In this document: piece after piece, positions 1-6,650 of the stretch
Position numbering within the stretch: position 1 is the first letter of the stretch
Layout of the letters: every line of letters begins with the position of its first letter
Assembly: GCA_036985855.1 (NCBI GenBank)
Contig: BTQL01000029.1
Span: 1-27,385 of the forward strand
Source: B3-G11 sp036985855
GTDB lineage: Bacteria > Actinomycetota > Acidimicrobiia > Spongiisociales > UBA5794
DNA: 27,385 nucleotides
Direction of reading: 5' to 3'
Program-made: the position numbers and the translations under genes
Notes under the pieces: generated by a model
What the model was told of the DNA's origin: nothing
What the model saw: the letters and a program-made list of their open reading frames with translations, nothing else
The model's database searches: none

Positions 1-1
1 G

Positions 2-76
2 TGGGCCTACCTGGATTTGAACCAGGGACCTCATCCTTATCAGGGATGCGCTCTAACCAGGCTGAGCTATAGGCCC
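2..76 (-). tRNA. tRNA-Ile (GAT)
   Basis: On the minus strand the 5' acceptor arm GGGCCTA (76 to 70) pairs with TAGGCCC (9 to 3), and the discriminator A is at position 2. The D-arm, a T-arm with GGTTCAAATCC and the anticodon loop CTGATAA are all visible, giving anticodon GAT (isoleucine). The window edge hides whether CCA is encoded. A TANNNT element (TAACCT, minus strand, 91-96) lies 14 nt upstream of the mature 5' end and may be the -10 box. Confidence 0.96.
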
Positions 77-502
77 GTGTGGAGTTCGAAAGGTTACCAA
101 CAGGAGTGGTCAATCGGCAGGGTTGGCATGCCTCGTTTCCTTCAGGTCCCGATGCCGTAGGCCGGTATCGTTGACCGTTCGGAGTTGTGTGTCGTGGTCG
201 AACGGGACAATTTCAGCTTTCACTTTGTCGATCTCGGCGACGTACCCGATGCGTCGGTAATCCGGGATGCGACCATCCCGTCCGAGAACCGTCAGAGAAC
301 GAGGCGCCGCCGGCTACGCATGTCCTGGGGCGCCTGGGGAAGATCCCAGAGGAAAAGCGTAGGTCACGGATCGATGTTTCCTTTGAGAAGTCCATCGATC
401 GACCGGTCGTAGATCGCAAGTTCCAATTCCGTTCGTGGAGCACAGAATGGCGCCGGTTGTTTCTGGTACGCTCGCGCACCTTCCGTTCTACCAGGAGAAC
501 CG
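77..502. other. Intergenic region without a convincing intact gene
   Basis: These 426 bases separate tRNA-Ile from the histidine kinase gene. Short open frames exist on both strands, but none has a ribosome binding site together with a recognisable product. The most protein-like stretch is on the minus strand (110-313) and is listed separately as a possible gene remnant. The kinase ribosome binding site (AGGAGA, 493-498) is at the right end. Confidence 0.6.
110..313 (-). pseudogene. Possible gene remnant, unrecognised
   Basis: A minus-strand frame reads as a plausible protein C-terminus (it includes the stretch RRIGYVAEIDKVKAEIVPFD) and ends at a TGA at 110-112. It has no ATG, GTG or TTG in its first half. 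A TAG at 314-316 closes the frame upstream. The same frame beyond that TAG continues to a GTG, and a neighbouring frame also looks protein-like (it ends IDGLLKGNIDP). This would fit a decayed gene broken by a stop and a frame change, or a chance open frame. I do not recognise the family. Confidence 0.25.
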
Positions 503-1672
503 GTGTCCAATACGAACCTGAACGGCCGTTCGCTGGCTGACGTGGGCACGCAACCCGACGAGCTCACCCTCAGGGCTGAATCGAACATGCGCTGGCTCGT
601 GCTGATCTTCCGGTTGCTTGGGTGGTTCTGGATGTTGCTTCTTGTCGGTGCGACTCTCGCGATCGACGATCAGGCCGACAAGACGATCACGATTGGCGCC
701 ATGGCACTCGCAACCTTGTGGACTGCTGTCACGTGGTGGGCGTCTCGGCACCGTTCACGGCTCGGATCGGCGTGGTTCGTCATCGCAGATGGCGTCGTGG
801 CGCTGCTCGTCGCTTGGGCATCATATGTGGCTCACGCTGGCGATCTCTTCCACGGCGGATATCCCATCTCCTGGATGGCAGTGGCTGCCTACGGTGGAGG
901 TCTGCGTTGGGCTGTGCCTGCATCGCTCATCATCGGGGCCCAACAGTCGATTCTGCTTCTCCAGAACGGAAGAACCGCTGTCGCAGCCGTCGGCAGCATC
1001 GTGTTCGTCGGATATGCAGTCATCATCGGCTGGCTCTTCGGGATGATCAGAACGTCCGACAGGGAACGTCGCAAGGTCGCTGCGGAATTGGCGACGGAGC
1101 GTGGAGAGAGCGCCAGGCGTCTCGAACGTCTCGAGCTTGCCAATCGCCTCCACGATTCGGCGCTACAGACCCTCCAGGTGATCGATGCCGATGCCGATGA
1201 TCCTGAGCGCGTCCGTATGCTTGCGAGACGTCAAACCCGCGAACTGCGAGATCTTGTCGATGCATATGCATCAGGCGGGTCCGACCTCCGTTCGGAGTTA
1301 CTCATCCTTGCTCGGGAAATCGAGGAGCTGTTCAACACAGAAGTAAGTGCCGTTATCCGTGCCGACGTCGACATGGACCCAACGGTTGGCGCGCTTGTTG
1401 AGGCAGCACGAGAAGCAATGACGAACTCGGCGAAGCATTCAGGCACAGAGCGGATCGACCTGTATGCCGCCCTCGAAGGTGGCGCTGTCGCAATCTACAT
1501 CAGGGATGAAGGCCGGGGTTTCGATGTCGAGCTTGTCAACAAGGGTCACGGACTTGAGCATTCTGTTCGCGGCAGGGTGAGTGAGGTCGGCGGTGACGTT
1601 TGTATCGAGAGCAGACCGGGGGAAGGAACGGAGGTCAGGGTCTCTGCGGTGCCTGAGGGAGCGCTGTCATGA
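503..1672 (+). CDS. Membrane sensor histidine kinase, NarL/HisKA_3 type
   Basis: A 389-residue two-component sensor kinase that would autophosphorylate and pass phosphate to the regulator encoded next. About five to six hydrophobic segments fill residues 30-182, with little extracytoplasmic sequence, followed by a coiled region at about 184-212. The phosphoacceptor motif ANRLHDSALQTLQ puts the histidine at residue 217, as in HisKA_3 kinases. The ATPase domain has the N box (EAMTNSAKHSG, N308), G1 DEGRGFD (335-341), a G2 region at about 348-354 and GEGTEV (373-378). The GTG start follows AGGAGA by 4 nt. The gene overlaps the response regulator by ATGA, implying co-translation. The signal is unknown; few loops face outward, so sensing within the membrane is possible. 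Confidence 0.93.
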   Translation: MSNTNLNGRSLADVGTQPDELTLRAESNMRWLVLIFRLLGWFWMLLLVGATLAIDDQADKTITIGAMALATLWTAVTWWASRHRSRLGSAWFVIADGVVALLVAWASYVAHAGDLFHGGYPISWMAVAAYGGGLRWAVPASLIIGAQQSILLLQNGRTAVAAVGSIVFVGYAVIIGWLFGMIRTSDRERRKVAAELATERGESARRLERLELANRLHDSALQTLQVIDADADDPERVRMLARRQTRELRDLVDAYASGGSDLRSELLILAREIEELFNTEVSAVIRADVDMDPTVGALVEAAREAMTNSAKHSGTERIDLYAALEGGAVAIYIRDEGRGFDVELVNKGHGLEHSVRGRVSEVGGDVCIESRPGEGTEVRVSAVPEGALS

Positions 1673-2313
1673 CAAAACCTCGCGTTGTGCTGGTCGATGA
1701 CCACGAGATTCTTCGTGCTGGAGCTGCGAAGTATCTCGCAGACGAGTTCGATGTCGTTGGCGAGGCGGGCGACGTACAAGAGGCAGTGGAGACGATCGTG
1801 TCAACTGATCCGGATGGAGTGCTACTCGATGTCCACCTCCCGTCTGGATCGGGAGCCGAAGTCGTGCGGGCCGTGCGGGCCGCGAAGATTGAGTGTCGCT
1901 TCGTTTGTCTCTCCGTTTCAGCGGATAGGCACGACGTGATCAAGATGCTCCAGGCCGGAGTGGACGGCTATCTGGTCAAGTCGACGCTTGGTGTCCGATT
2001 GCCGGAGCTTGTGGCCGAGGCGCTTGATGGGTCGATGCCAGTATCACCGCAGATCGCCGGTTTTCTGCTCGACATCGATGACGCTGTCTCGAAGGAGCCT
2101 GCCATCGAGCGGCTCTCCCCTCGCGAGAGGGAGGTTGCAAGGTTCATTGCCCGTGGCTATTCATACCGCAGGACTGCCGATGCGATGTTCGTCTCTGTGA
2201 AGACCGTCGAGACTCACATGAGCCACATCTTCGAGAAGTTGGGTGTCGCAAGCCGTCACGAGCTGGCGGTGAAGGCCTTCGAGTCCGGCCTGATCTCCCC
2301 GGATGGACGGTAG
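1669..2313 (+). CDS. Response regulator, NarL/LuxR family
   Basis: A 214-residue DNA-binding response regulator and partner of the upstream kinase. The receiver domain (about 4-120) has acidic residues D10 and D11, phosphoacceptor D54 (VLLDVHL), a switch Ser near 82-84 and K104. The C-terminal LuxR-type helix-turn-helix (about 147-206) shows LSPREREVARFIARGYS and VSVKTVETHMSHIFEKLGV. The start lies within the kinase stop (ATGA) and is preceded by GAGGGAG inside the kinase gene. Targets are not evident; autoregulation or control of adjacent genes is possible but not shown. Confidence 0.95.
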   Translation: MTKPRVVLVDDHEILRAGAAKYLADEFDVVGEAGDVQEAVETIVSTDPDGVLLDVHLPSGSGAEVVRAVRAAKIECRFVCLSVSADRHDVIKMLQAGVDGYLVKSTLGVRLPELVAEALDGSMPVSPQIAGFLLDIDDAVSKEPAIERLSPREREVARFIARGYSYRRTADAMFVSVKTVETHMSHIFEKLGVASRHELAVKAFESGLISPDGR

Positions 2314-2528
2314 CGCATTTGCCGGAAATCAGGGTTCTCCCCGATACCGCTCATGGCGTGTCTGTTGCACAATTGCGTCAGAGCCTGACGGATCCGGTCC
2401 ACGGTCAACCACCTCAGACTTCGGTCTCTCGATTTCGCAAAGGAACGAGAGTGGCTGCCCAGACGAGCGGCGACACCAGCGCAGGTCGTGGGCCTTCAGG
2501 GGGATCCGTCGGGTTCTCTGGTGCTCTG

Positions 2529-2563
2529 CAGGTCTCAGGCATCAGGTATCAAGACTCAGACGT
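2529..2563. repeat. Degenerate heptanucleotide tandem repeat (CAGGNNT type)
   Basis: Five consecutive 7-mers start with CA: CAGGTCT, CAGGCAT, CAGGTAT, CAAGACT, CAGACGT. The 9-mer TCAGGCATC inside it (2535-2543) recurs in two other intergenic repeat tracts of this window (3132-3140 and 9845-9853). Function is unknown. Confidence 0.6.
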
Positions 2564-2607
2564 ATAGCGACTTTTCGAAGACATGCCGGTGTCGCGTCCC
2601 GCTTGAG

Positions 2608-2613
2608 TATGCT
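2608..2613 (+). promoter_or_regulatory. Candidate -10 element for the DUF2269 gene
   Basis: TATGCT matches the actinobacterial TANNNT -10 consensus and would give a leader of about 20-25 nt containing GGGGAAGGA before the ATG at 2643. No clear -35 element is seen. Confidence 0.35.
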
Positions 2614-2642
2614 GCATCGCTATTCCAGGGGAAGGACGAAAG

Positions 2643-3098
2643 ATGATCAAGTGGATTCTTCTTGCGCACGTACTTGGTGGGGCGTCGTGGTTCGGAGCGC
2701 ATGTCTATGTCGAGGGACTGATGGCTGCTGCGGCACGTACGAGAGACCCTGAAACCATCATGACGGTTGGTCTCAAGGTGACCAAGACGAACGACCGTGT
2801 ACTCGGAGGTGCCGGATTCGTCACACTCATTTTCGGTATCTGGCTCGTACTCGGGTCCGTCTATGACTTCGAGATGATTTTTGTCACCGTCGGTTTCGCG
2901 GTGGCGGTCATCGGTCTTGTCATGGGTGTATTCATCTTCAAACCGAAAGGTGTGGAGGTCGAGGAGCTCGTTGCAGAGCGCGGGCTGACCGATCCAGAAG
3001 CGATGGCCAAGATGAAGTCTCTCGGCAACCTGGGCCACGTCATGACACTTCTGGTTACGATCGCCATGATCCTGATGGTCCTCAAACCAGGAGTGTGA
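2643..3098 (+). CDS. DUF2269-like integral membrane protein
   Basis: A 151-residue protein with four predicted membrane helices (about 3-25, 57-75, 81-99 and 130-148). The N-terminus ILLAHVLGGASWFGAHVY and the overall four-helix plan resemble the DUF2269 family of small membrane proteins of unknown function. Histidines in the first helix (H9, H20) are noteworthy, since related families bind haem, but that role is speculation. The ATG follows GGGGAAGGACGAAAG. It appears monocistronic, since tRNA-Ala follows after a repeat-rich gap. Confidence 0.8.
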   Translation: MIKWILLAHVLGGASWFGAHVYVEGLMAAAARTRDPETIMTVGLKVTKTNDRVLGGAGFVTLIFGIWLVLGSVYDFEMIFVTVGFAVAVIGLVMGVFIFKPKGVEVEELVAERGLTDPEAMAKMKSLGNLGHVMTLLVTIAMILMVLKPGV

Positions 3099-3112
3099 TC
3101 GAGCGCACACGC

Positions 3113-3180
3113 CAGGACTCACAGCTCGCACTCAGGCATCACGGAAAGGCATGAACCGCGAACTGTGAGCGGTGAACTGC
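3113..3180. repeat. Degenerate heptanucleotide repeat tract upstream of tRNA-Ala
   Basis: Nearly the whole gap between the DUF2269 gene and tRNA-Ala has a 7-nt rhythm. The left part uses CAGGNNT-like units (CAGGACT, CACAGCT, then CAGGCAT after a 6-mer). The right part has four units at 3153-3180: GAACCGC, GAACTGT, GAGCGGT, GAACTGC. It shares TCAGGCATC with the tracts near 2.5 and 9.8 kb. Confidence 0.6.
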
Positions 3181-3201
3181 TATACACTTTTGCTATCCCA
3201 C

Positions 3202-3274
3202 GGGGACGTAGCTCAGCTGGGAGAGCACCTGGTTTGCAACCAGGGGGTCGTCGGTTCGAGTCCGATCGTCTCCA
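3202..3274 (+). tRNA. tRNA-Ala (TGC)
   Basis: The acceptor GGGGACG (3202-3208) pairs with CGTCTCC (3267-3273) and includes the G3:U70 wobble pair that identifies alanine tRNA. The anticodon loop TTTGCAA gives TGC. The discriminator is A3274 and CCA is not encoded. TACACT (3183-3188) lies 13 nt upstream and may be the -10. The thiolase gene starts 20 nt after the tRNA, so co-transcription is likely. Confidence 0.97.
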
Positions 3275-3294
3275 CACCATAGACAGGAGAAGTC

Positions 3295-4452
3295 ATGCAC
3301 GACGCAGTGATCGTTGACGCAGTACGTACGCCTCTTGGTAGACGCAATGGGGTTCTCTCCGACTGGCATCCCGCGGATCTCGCGGCCGAAACACTGAAGG
3401 CACTTGCTGAACGCAACAGTCTTGATCCAACTCTCGTCGACGACGTCATCATGGGGTGCGTCTCCCAGGTAGGCGACCAAACCTGGAACATCGGTCGCAA
3501 CGCGGTTCTCGGTGCTGGATGGCCAGAATCCGTTCCCGGCGTCACGATCGATAGACAGTGTGGGTCATCACAGCAATCCGCTCACTTTGCCGCCCAGGGG
3601 GTAATGGCAGGATCGTACGACATCGTCGTTGCTGCAGGCGTTGAGTCGATGTCGCGAGTTCCGATGGGTTCGTCGGCTTCGACAGGTCGGCCGTTTGGCG
3701 AAAAGATGCGCGAGCGGTACCAGAACAATCTCATCCCCCAGGGTCTATCGGCGGAGATGATTGCTGAGCGTTGGGACATCCCGCGCGAAGAACTCGACGG
3801 TTATGGATACGACTCGCACATGCGCGCACTCGGGGCAACGGAGGAGGGACGTTTCGAGAACGAGATCGTTCCGATTGAAGTGAAGGAAGATGGCGTCGTG
3901 ACGTCCGTCGGCAGAGACGAGGGCATCCGTCCATCGACAACTCCCGAGGCTCTGGCTGCACTCAAACCAGCCTTCAAGGACGACGGTGTCGTGACTGCTG
4001 GAAACTCATCCCAGATCACGGATGGCTCGGCAGCATTGCTCATCATGTCCAGGGTGAAAGCCGATGAACTCGGTTTGAAGCCACGTGCTCGTTTCGTTTC
4101 CTTCTCGCTTGTTGGAACGGATCCGGTCTCCATGCTCACGGGGCCGATTCCCGCCACAGAGAAGGTGCTTGCCCGTGCCGGCCTATCGATCTCAGATATC
4201 GACCTCTTCGAGGTCAACGAGGCATTTGCGGCGGTCATAGGGGCTTGGCTCAGGGAGACAGGCGCCGACTGGGACAAGGTCAACGTCAACGGTGGGGCGA
4301 TCGCTCTCGGTCATCCGCTCGGCGCGAGCGGTGCGCGGCTCATGACCACGCTGCTCAACGAACTCGAGCGCTCCGGAGGCAGGTACGGACTCCAGACGAT
4401 GTGCGAGGGTGGTGGTTTGTCGAACGGAACGATCATCGAGTCCCTCGCGTGA
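3295..4452 (+). CDS. Thiolase (acetyl-CoA C-acyltransferase)
   Basis: A 385-residue thiolase that condenses two acyl-CoAs or cleaves beta-ketoacyl-CoA, in fatty acid, sterol or ketone metabolism. The nucleophile C89 is in DRQCGSSQQ. The conserved NEAFA is at 308-312, GGAIALGHPLGASGAR supplies H340, and C370 lies in the C-terminal MCEGGGLSNG motif. All three catalytic residues are present at the usual spacing and the length is typical. The ATG follows ACAGGAGA. It sits directly behind tRNA-Ala and overlaps the next small gene by GTGA. The sequence cannot separate a biosynthetic from a degradative enzyme. Confidence 0.96.
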   Translation: MHDAVIVDAVRTPLGRRNGVLSDWHPADLAAETLKALAERNSLDPTLVDDVIMGCVSQVGDQTWNIGRNAVLGAGWPESVPGVTIDRQCGSSQQSAHFAAQGVMAGSYDIVVAAGVESMSRVPMGSSASTGRPFGEKMRERYQNNLIPQGLSAEMIAERWDIPREELDGYGYDSHMRALGATEEGRFENEIVPIEVKEDGVVTSVGRDEGIRPSTTPEALAALKPAFKDDGVVTAGNSSQITDGSAALLIMSRVKADELGLKPRARFVSFSLVGTDPVSMLTGPIPATEKVLARAGLSISDIDLFEVNEAFAAVIGAWLRETGADWDKVNVNGGAIALGHPLGASGARLMTTLLNELERSGGRYGLQTMCEGGGLSNGTIIESLA

Positions 4453-4685
4453 CGTTTGCGTTCGTCGTTGCGGTACTGATCGGAATCGGAATCCTTGCTG
4501 GAACCCTCTGGTCGGTCAAGTTCATTGCCACAGGTCCACCACCTGAGCCGAATCTGGACGAAATCAAGGAAGTCGATGTGCCCTACGTGTGTGCGGTATG
4601 TGGTATGTCTCTGACGGTGACACAAGCTCAGGACGGTGATATCTCACCTCCCCGTCACTGCCGTGAGGACATGATCCGAGCATAG
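4449..4685 (+). CDS. Small membrane-anchored Cys-rich protein, unknown
   Basis: A 78-residue protein starting at the GTG that overlaps the thiolase stop (GTGA). An N-terminal hydrophobic helix (about 3-27) precedes a short soluble domain with YVCAVCGMSL and PPRHCREDM. The CxxC plus HC arrangement could bind a metal such as zinc, but only three cysteines are present. I do not recognise the family. The overlap suggests translational coupling to the thiolase. A longer upstream reading of the same frame lies wholly inside the thiolase gene and is rejected. Confidence 0.72.
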   Translation: MTFAFVVAVLIGIGILAGTLWSVKFIATGPPPEPNLDEIKEVDVPYVCAVCGMSLTVTQAQDGDISPPRHCREDMIRA

Positions 4686-4700
4686 ATCTGCCTGTTTCGC

Positions 4701-4720
4701 GGTATCTCTTCTGAGATATT
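4701..4720 (+). terminator. Weak hairpin after the thiolase operon
   Basis: TATCTC (4703-4708) pairs with GAGATA (4713-4718) across a TTCT loop, extended by two G-U pairs. There is no T-run, so a terminator role is only suggested by its position 16 nt after the stop codon. Confidence 0.3.
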
Positions 4721-4726
4721 CCCACC

Positions 4727-4735
4727 TGTGGACAA
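4727..4735 (-). promoter_or_regulatory. Perfect DnaA box, single copy
   Basis: The minus strand reads TTGTCCACA, the preferred DnaA box of GC-rich actinobacteria. It is in the gap between two convergent genes. No second perfect box was seen nearby, so this is not an origin on its own. It may titrate DnaA or be chance. Confidence 0.45.
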
Positions 4736-4849
4736 CCGAATGCGTAGATCGTTCAGCTCTCTGTGGCTCGCTCACAGTCGGCCAGATGTGTTGGCATCCG
4801 CGGTCCAGGGAATACCGTCCACCGTCTCCGTGAAGTAACGATCGCGTCG

Positions 4850-5104
4850 CTATCGATAGTTCATCGTCATGGCAAAACCGATGCCGATGCCCGTTAGTCC
4901 GATGAGCAGGGGAATGTTCGATGTTTCGCCCGGCAGAAGTCCTATGTAGTTCAGCAGAATGACGATGACTCCCACGGCCATGAGGCCGAACATCAATGAC
5001 ACGTACCAGATCGGGGACGGACCCTGCTCATCGATGGCGGCCGGCTTGTGCGATGGCGGGGTTGGACTCTTGTTGGCCTTTTTGCGGCCCTTTGAAACAG
5101 GCAT
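4850..5104 (-). CDS. crgA: Cell division protein CrgA
   Basis: An 84-residue protein of the CrgA family, small membrane proteins that in actinobacteria interact with FtsZ and septal peptidoglycan factors. A basic N-terminus (PVSKGRKKANKS) precedes two hydrophobic segments (about 32-52 and 64-81) separated by NYIGLLPGETSN; the N[Y/W]xxLLPG-like loop is typical. The frame stays open upstream, but the extension would overlap the divergent sortase gene. The ATG at 5104 lies 6 nt after a TATCCT -10, favouring a leaderless transcript from this start. Its position beside a sortase, a trpG/pabA gene and pknB matches the conserved actinobacterial crgA-pknB neighbourhood. Confidence 0.93.
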   Translation of the reverse strand: MPVSKGRKKANKSPTPPSHKPAAIDEQGPSPIWYVSLMFGLMAVGVIVILLNYIGLLPGETSNIPLLIGLTGIGIGFAMTMNYR

Positions 5105-5110
5105 GTGTAC

Positions 5111-5116
5111 AGGATA
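5111..5116 (-). promoter_or_regulatory. -10 element of leaderless crgA promoter
   Basis: On the minus strand TATCCT is followed by 6 nt and then the crgA ATG. This is the spacing expected when transcription starts at the first base of the start codon. No clear -35 element is seen. Confidence 0.55.
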
Positions 5117-5150
5117 TCGGGTTTTGGGCATCGAATTTTGCATTTCGCTG

Positions 5151-5156
5151 TAGCCT
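5151..5156 (+). promoter_or_regulatory. -10 element of the sortase operon
   Basis: TAGCCT lies 8 nt before the ATG at 5165, and no ribosome binding site is present. A leaderless or one-base-leader transcript is likely. It is divergent from the crgA promoter, the two -10 boxes being 34 nt apart. Confidence 0.45.
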
Positions 5157-5164
5157 CGTTCGGG

Positions 5165-5917
5165 ATGAGCGACACGATGACCGAGAAGGTCGGCCCTGTA
5201 CAGAAGCCTTCGCGGCGTAACGGATTGATCGTGCGGGTAATCCGCTTTGTAGGGTGGACGAGTATCTGGGTGGGATTGTTCCTGCTCGGGTTCATCGTCC
5301 AGCAGCTGGTCGTTACGACGTTTCTTGCGCAGCAGAACAACGTTGCGCTTGTGGAGGTGGCGGAGGAACGCTTTGCCACCGCCGAGGTCACCGAGGTTCC
5401 CTATGTTGCGCCTGGGTCGCCAGAGCTGACGGACCCCGAGGACGTCGCCCTCCCCGTTCCGATCCTCAGGGTGGAGCCGTCTCCATCGGAGGGTGAGAGT
5501 TTCGCGATCATTCGTATTCCTTCCCTCGAACGACTTCAGGACGGTTGGGCGATCGTCGAAGGCGTCAGTCGGTCCAACCTGAAAAACGGCGTCGGGCATA
5601 TGCCGTCAACGCCGTTGCCCGGCCAGCCGGGAAACTCCGTGATTCCCGGGCACAGAACGACATATGGGGCCCCATTCCACGAATTCGACGAGCTCGAGCC
5701 TGGCGACATCATCGAGGTGGAGACCGCAATTGGAGTCCACATCTATGAGGTCCGCGAGATCATCATCGTCCAACCCACGGAGATTTGGGTCACCCAGCCG
5801 CGCGACGGAGCCTGGCTCACTCTCACCACCTGCAACCCGAAGTTCAGTTCACGCGAGCGCCTTGTTGTGTTCGCCGAACTCATTGGCGGTCCGAATTTCG
5901 AGGTGATCTACGGATGA
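5165..5917 (+). CDS. Sortase, class E-like
   Basis: A 250-residue membrane-anchored transpeptidase that would attach surface proteins to peptidoglycan or other nucleophiles. The cytoplasmic N-terminus is followed by one membrane helix (about 27-50), a linker, and the sortase domain (about 110-248). Catalytic residues are H163 (IPGHRTTYG), C223 (TLTTC) and R230 (FSSRERL). The TLTTC and GHRTT signatures and the genomic position fit class E-like actinobacterial sortases. I chose the ATG at 5165 because a TANNNT element lies 8 nt upstream; a frame-open extension to 5105 adds an odd segment. No substrate with a sorting signal is seen in the window. It overlaps the next gene by ATGA. Confidence 0.92.
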   Translation: MSDTMTEKVGPVQKPSRRNGLIVRVIRFVGWTSIWVGLFLLGFIVQQLVVTTFLAQQNNVALVEVAEERFATAEVTEVPYVAPGSPELTDPEDVALPVPILRVEPSPSEGESFAIIRIPSLERLQDGWAIVEGVSRSNLKNGVGHMPSTPLPGQPGNSVIPGHRTTYGAPFHEFDELEPGDIIEVETAIGVHIYEVREIIIVQPTEIWVTQPRDGAWLTLTTCNPKFSSRERLVVFAELIGGPNFEVIYG

Positions 5918-6069
5918 TGGCGAGACGCATGTTCAACGCTCTTCCTGGCCCTACGCCTGTCAGGATCATTCTGGCAACGATCATCCTCGTGGTCGCGTTC
6001 ATAGCGTTGATGTTCGTGTACGACTGGATGGGCAACAACCTCCTCGACTCCGGTGGAACGATCTCGTGA
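5914..6069 (+). CDS. Small single-pass membrane protein, unknown
   Basis: A 51-residue protein squeezed between the sortase and amidotransferase genes, overlapping both (ATGA at its start, GTGA at its end). It has a basic N-terminus, one membrane helix (about 19-39) and a short polar tail. The tight coupling on both sides supports real translation. I do not recognise a family. A role alongside the sortase is possible but is inference. Confidence 0.65.
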   Translation: MMARRMFNALPGPTPVRIILATIILVVAFIALMFVYDWMGNNLLDSGGTIS

Positions 6070-6623
6070 AGGTCCTGATTCTGGACAATTACGATTCGTT
6101 CACTTACAACCTCGCTCAGTACATCGGCGAACTCGGGGCAGACCCGATCGTATATCGCAACGACGTGTTGGCCACGAACGAAGCGAGAGCACTCAAGCCA
6201 GACAGACTCGTTATCTCGCCGGGACCTGGTAGGCCTGAGGACGCCGGCCGATCGATCGAATTCGTTCAGACGTTCGGCCGCGATGTTCCAACGCTAGGCG
6301 TATGTCTTGGCCTTCAGGTTGCGGTGGTTGCTTTCGGTGGTTCCGTCGGACTCGCGCCCGAGCCTCGACACGGAAAGACCTCACCTATCTCCCATGACGG
6401 TAAGGGCGTGTTCAGAGGTCTACCGAACCCATTCGAGGCGACCAGGTATCACTCGCTTGCTGCGATCGAACTTCCGGATGCGCTGGTGGCCACTGCACAC
6501 TCAGACGATGGCGTCATCCAGGGTGTCAGGCACGTCCAGTACCCCGTGGCTGCAGTCCAATTCCACCCGGAGAGTATCATGACCGTCCGCGGCAAAGACC
6601 TTCTAGCGAATTTTCTGGCCTAG
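6066..6623 (+). CDS. Glutamine amidotransferase of anthranilate/aminodeoxychorismate synthase
   Basis: A 185-residue class I glutaminase (TrpG/PabA family) that supplies ammonia to a chorismate-using partner for tryptophan or folate synthesis. The N-terminus VLILDNYDSFTYNLAQY is classic, and ISPGPGRPEDAG is conserved. The nucleophile is C80 (GVCLGLQ) and the dyad is H167 and E169 (QFHPES). The usual GHQ after the nucleophile is GLQ here. Family members beside crgA and pknB are annotated trpG or pabA. The synthase subunit is not in the window, so the pathway cannot be assigned. It starts at a GTG inside the previous stop and ends convergent with mutY. Confidence 0.93.
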   Translation: MKVLILDNYDSFTYNLAQYIGELGADPIVYRNDVLATNEARALKPDRLVISPGPGRPEDAGRSIEFVQTFGRDVPTLGVCLGLQVAVVAFGGSVGLAPEPRHGKTSPISHDGKGVFRGLPNPFEATRYHSLAAIELPDALVATAHSDDGVIQGVRHVQYPVAAVQFHPESIMTVRGKDLLANFLA

Positions 6624-6650
6624 ACGCACCACGAGGCCTCGAGAGTTCGC

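Larger units (their letters stand above)
2314..2642. other. Intergenic region with heptad repeat and a candidate promoter
   Basis: These 329 bases separate the response regulator from the DUF2269 gene. Open frames here have low-complexity translations and no ribosome binding site, so I call no gene. The region holds a 7-nt-period repeat (2529-2563) and a candidate -10 element (2608-2613). Confidence 0.6.

Noticed and set aside
2303..2752. Plus-strand open frame spanning the gap before the DUF2269 gene
   Set aside because: It overlaps two genes in another frame, is Arg/Ser-rich without domains, and crosses a repeat tract.
4686..4849. Replication origin around the DnaA box
   Set aside because: Only one perfect box and no AT-rich unwinding region are visible; dnaA and gyrB are not in the window.
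5105..5599. Upstream extension of crgA
   Set aside because: It would run antisense through the sortase; the CrgA family starts at the ATG used and a -10 box lies 6 nt before it.
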